A stretch of DNA of 64,000 nt from Streptomyces eurythermus (lineage in GTDB: Bacteria; Actinomycetota; Actinomycetes; Streptomycetales; Streptomycetaceae): the NCBI RefSeq assembly GCF_014649115.1, contig NZ_BMSK01000022.1, forward strand, positions 62,001-126,000, given 5' to 3'. How positions within the stretch are numbered: position 1 is the first letter of the stretch; each line of letters begins with the position of its first letter. A model generated the notes under the pieces. It had not been told where the DNA came from. It did not search any database and worked only from the letters and a program-made list of their open reading frames with translations. Positions 61,603 to 64,000 of the stretch are shown piece by piece. The translations under genes were made by a program, and so were the position numbers.

Positions 61603-62211
61603 TCAGGGCGCCCGCCAGATGTTGTCGAACGCCACGTTCTCGATGCGGCGGCGTTCGCGTACGGCTTCCAGTTCGGTGATCGCGTCGCCGACCGCGATCA
61701 GTACGGTGACGACCGCCTCGTCCTCGGGTGCCTCCCTGGCCGGGCGGTCGGCGCCGATGCCGAGGGGGGCCGCGAGGCCGGTGAGGACCGGGTCGCGGGA
61801 CTCCCAGCGGTCGGTGGCGTGGCGCCGGGCGGCGGTGTCGGCCGGCGCCGTGGCCTTGCCGCCGCGCCGGGGCAGCCAGTGGTGGCGTCGCTCCCCGGCG
61901 AGCTGCCCGGCCGCCTCGAGCACGTCGTAGTAGGCCACGGCCAGCCCCTCGCCGCGCCGCCACAGCCAGTCGGCGACCGTCTCGTACGGTTCCTCGCGCC
62001 TGAGCCGGGCCCCGGCCTCGTCCAGCATCCGGTCACCGGTGGTCAGTACCGGCCCCGGCACGATGAGCTCGCCGTCCAGGGTGAGCGCCCGCGCGCCGAG
62101 CAGGTCGACCAGCTCGGCCCCGGCCAGCGCCAGGGACAGGTCGCCCTGCTCGACGGGGTGCTCACCGGGGACGTCCAGGCTGACGAGGAAAAGATCCTGC
62201 GGTGTGGTCAT
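61603..62211 (-). CDS. GPP34 (GOLPH3-like) family phosphoprotein
   Basis: The 202-residue protein has the GPP34 pattern: PQDLFLVSLD, LSLALAGAELVDLLGARALT, LDEAGARLRREEPYETVADW, LWRRGEGLAVAYYDVLEAAG. In eukaryotes the family binds phosphoinositides at the Golgi; actinobacterial members have no proven role. The ATG 62211 is preceded by GTGGAGGGC. Convergent with cimA by 13 nt. Confidence 0.85.
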   Translation of the reverse strand: MTTPQDLFLVSLDVPGEHPVEQGDLSLALAGAELVDLLGARALTLDGELIVPGPVLTTGDRMLDEAGARLRREEPYETVADWLWRRGEGLAVAYYDVLEAAGQLAGERRHHWLPRRGGKATAPADTAARRHATDRWESRDPVLTGLAAPLGIGADRPAREAPEDEAVVTVLIAVGDAITELEAVRERRRIENVAFDNIWRAP

Positions 62212-62266
62212 GCCCTCCACCTTGGTCCGCCCCCGCCCGATCCGCAGCACGGCACACCGGCGGGCG

Positions 62267-62755
62267 TCAGCACGAGTCCGAGGCCAGCCGCTCGAACTCC
62301 CGCCCGCTCATCACCCGCCCGTCGGCCCACACCTGCCCCGGCTTCAGCCGCCCCACCTGCTCGGTGGTGAACTCCACCGTCCCGTTCTGGGCGTCCCCGC
62401 CGGTGTACTGCCCGAACCTGAGGAGGTAGAGGTGCCGGGGCAGCAGCCGCTGCGGGCCCCGGTGCCGGGCGGCCCAGCCGGCGGGCGGGGCGAAGAGGGG
62501 GAAGTCGGCGTCGCCGCGCAGCCCCTCCTTGTCCACGTCCCAGCCGGTGGTGACGGGCCCGTCCTCGCCACCGCGCGGCCGCCCGTCCAGGTACGGGTTC
62601 TGGTAGCCGTCGTCACCGCACGGACGGAACACCGCATGCGGCGTCCCGTCCGGCGCGGCCCGCACCCCGGCGAGCGGCAGGTCGAGGGCCGAGCAGCCGC
62701 TCAGCACCAGCATCCCGCCGATGATCCCCGCCGCCACGGCCCCCGTGTGTCGCAT
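62267..62755 (-). CDS. lipoprotein of unknown function
   Basis: The 162-residue protein begins MRHTGAVAAGIIGGMLVLSG then Cys (lipobox LSGC), so it should be lipid-anchored outside the membrane. The mature part has paired cysteines (FRPCGDDGYQNPYLDG and the C-terminal DSC) but no domain I recognise. It lies 7 nt after the glycosidase gene on the same strand, so both may be expressed together. Confidence 0.75.
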   Translation of the reverse strand: MRHTGAVAAGIIGGMLVLSGCSALDLPLAGVRAAPDGTPHAVFRPCGDDGYQNPYLDGRPRGGEDGPVTTGWDVDKEGLRGDADFPLFAPPAGWAARHRGPQRLLPRHLYLLRFGQYTGGDAQNGTVEFTTEQVGRLKPGQVWADGRVMSGREFERLASDSC

Positions 62756-62762
62756 GTCCCGC

Positions 62763-64000
62763 CTAACGCAGTGTCCATTTCTGGTTGGCGGCCCCGGTGC
62801 ACGACCAGATCTGGGCCCGGGCCCCGTTCGCCGACGAGTTGTCGGTGACGTCCAGGCACTTGTCGGCCGCCGTGTTCACCACATCACCGGTGGCCGCGTT
62901 GTACGACCACCGTTGGGCACCGGTTCCGTTGCAGTCGTACAACTGGACCTTGGCCCCGTCCGCCGTCGAACCCGAGGTCACGTCCAGGCACTTGCCGAGC
63001 GCCCGGACCGATCCGTCGGCCTGTACGGTCCACTGCTGGGCGGCGCTGCCGTTGCAGTCGTAGAGCTGTACCGCCGTCCCGTCGGCGCTCGAACCGCCCG
63101 CCACGTCCAGGCACTTGCCGGCCGGCCCCACGAAGGCGCCGGTCCGGTCGCCGCCCCCGGACTGGGTGCCGGTCCAGGTGAAGGTCGCCGAGGTCTTCCC
63201 GGGCAGCGAGTAAGTGGCGTGCTGGGAGCCCCAGTTGATGGTGACCGTGCGTGCCGAGGCGGAGTCGTTGTACGCGATCAGCGCCTTGCTCCCGTCCGGG
63301 TTGCGCCAGGCCACGTTCGGCACGGCGGTGGACGCGGTGGAGGCGATCCGCTGGGCACCGGGGCGGACGAACTTGGTCAGGTGGCCCATGTCGTAGTACT
63401 CGACGGTGTAGTCCACGGTGCCGCTCGCGCCGTCGCCGCTGTGCACGGTGACCAGCCCGGTGCAGGTGCCGCATCCGCCGTTGTGCGGGCCCATGTTCTG
63501 GTCCACGGCCAGCGACCACTTGGTCACCGACTTCGCCCAGTTGCGCGTGTAGTCGATGATGTTGCCCATGTCCTCGCGCTGCTGGTTGGCGATCCAGGTG
63601 CCGCCGGAGTGCTCGGTGCCGAAGGCGTCCAGCGCGGGGTACTGGTTGTGCACGGACGTCTGCTTGCCGACGTCACCGCCGTAGCCGTGCCAGGCGATCC
63701 CGCCGAAGTTGGGGTGGCTGCGCACGGCCGGGTCGTCCACGGTCTGCGCGGCGTAGGAGTCGTACACGTCCCAGTTCCAGTCGTGCGCCAGCACCTTGGT
63801 GCCGAGACCCGCCGCCTGGAGCTTGGGCAGCAGCTCGTTCTTCGTGAAGTAGGCGAGCCCGCTGGCGTTCCAGCTCATCGACGGATAGCCGGAACAGCAG
63901 GTGGGTTCGTTCTGCGCGGTGACGTAACGGACGTCGATGCCCTGCGCCTTGTACGCCTGGAGGTACTTCACGAAGTACGAGGCGTACGCGCCGTAGTCCT
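62763..64000 (-). CDS. secreted GH30-type glycosidase with C-terminal ricin-type CBM13 (N terminus outside window)
   Basis: The visible 412 or so residues include the GH30 catalytic barrel's second half: YVTAQNEPTCCSGYPSMSW (acid/base Glu in QNEP) and DAFGTEHSGGTW (nucleophile Glu), then a beta-side domain (VPNVAWRNPDGSKALIAYND), and a beta-trefoil CBM13 with three repeats each holding KCLDV and a QxW-like AAQQWTVQ, AQRWSYN, NQKWTLR. GH30 enzymes cleave beta-glucosidic, xylan or fucosyl links; which one cannot be told without the N terminus. The frame is open to the window end. Confidence 0.9.
   Translation of the reverse strand, partial: DYGAYASYFVKYLQAYKAQGIDVRYVTAQNEPTCCSGYPSMSWNASGLAYFTKNELLPKLQAAGLGTKVLAHDWNWDVYDSYAAQTVDDPAVRSHPNFGGIAWHGYGGDVGKQTSVHNQYPALDAFGTEHSGGTWIANQQREDMGNIIDYTRNWAKSVTKWSLAVDQNMGPHNGGCGTCTGLVTVHSGDGASGTVDYTVEYYDMGHLTKFVRPGAQRIASTASTAVPNVAWRNPDGSKALIAYNDSASARTVTINWGSQHATYSLPGKTSATFTWTGTQSGGGDRTGAFVGPAGKCLDVAGGSSADGTAVQLYDCNGSAAQQWTVQADGSVRALGKCLDVTSGSTADGAKVQLYDCNGTGAQRWSYNAATGDVVNTAADKCLDVTDNSSANGARAQIWSCTGAANQKWTLR

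Overview
The window is a piece of linear-chromosome core from a Streptomyces species (high-GC actinomycete). Base composition is very GC-rich, third codon positions are almost all G or C, GTG starts are common, and many start codons sit 6-7 nt after a TANNNT-like -10 box, as expected for leaderless Streptomyces transcripts. Gene order (cysteine desulfurase-mnmA, metE-like, ligA, rmdB, gatCAB, cdgE, ilvBNC, serA, proline catabolism, leuB, ilvE, urease-like genes, cimA) matches, from memory, the Streptomyces coelicolor region around SCO5485-SCO5530. I see no rRNA, tRNA, CRISPR array, phage or insertion sequence.

Layout. 1-8700: the 3' end of an M1 metallopeptidase, a TRIC-type channel, an esterase, a thioesterase, a TIGR03086/WYL-regulator divergent pair with a perfect operator palindrome, a FadR-type TetR repressor facing two small membrane proteins, and a cysteine desulfurase meeting a Tat-exported amidase over a 26-bp tandem repeat. 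8700-18300: mnmA (tRNA 2-thiolation, probably supplied with sulfur by the desulfurase), an alpha/beta hydrolase, a DUF427 protein, a LOG-family protein, an SDR, a methionine synthase-like protein, ligA and the c-di-GMP phosphodiesterase rmdB. 18300-25200: a cupin, gatC-gatA-small protein-gatB (the Glu-tRNAGln/Asp-tRNAAsn amidotransferase), a methyltransferase, membrane proteins and a GNAT. 25200-36110: a large LuxR-family ATPase regulator, small proteins, a PQQ-type sugar dehydrogenase lipoprotein, an aldo/keto reductase, a D-2-hydroxyacid dehydrogenase and cdgE, a diguanylate cyclase with a degenerate EAL domain and a BldD-box-like site near its 5' end.

36110-53200 is dominated by amino-acid metabolism: a translational attenuator and then ilvB-ilvN-ilvC, serA, a drug-efflux MFS/TetR pair, an FAD monooxygenase, a PucR regulator divergent from proline dehydrogenase and P5C dehydrogenase, an AAC(2')-like acetyltransferase, leuB and ilvE. 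53160-59700 is an accessory-looking block flanked by two copies of a short Streptomyces repeat: a decayed NCS1 permease pseudogene, then a fused urease gamma/beta subunit, a divergent urease alpha subunit, agmatine deiminase and a TetR regulator, followed by an MHS-type transporter. The urease lacks the catalytic-flap cysteine and has no ureDEFG nearby, so it may be a repurposed amidohydrolase. 59700-64000: citramalate synthase cimA behind an apparently leaderless leader peptide with adjacent Ile ATT codons and a terminator/antiterminator pair, a GPP34 protein, a lipoprotein, and the C-terminal part of a secreted GH30-CBM13 glycosidase.

Together ilvBNC, leuB, ilvE and cimA make most of the branched-chain amino-acid pathway, with attenuation-like leaders on two of its entry steps. 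The strongest candidates for something undescribed are the urease-like/agmatine deiminase operon with its twin operator and the isoleucine-specific cimA attenuator.
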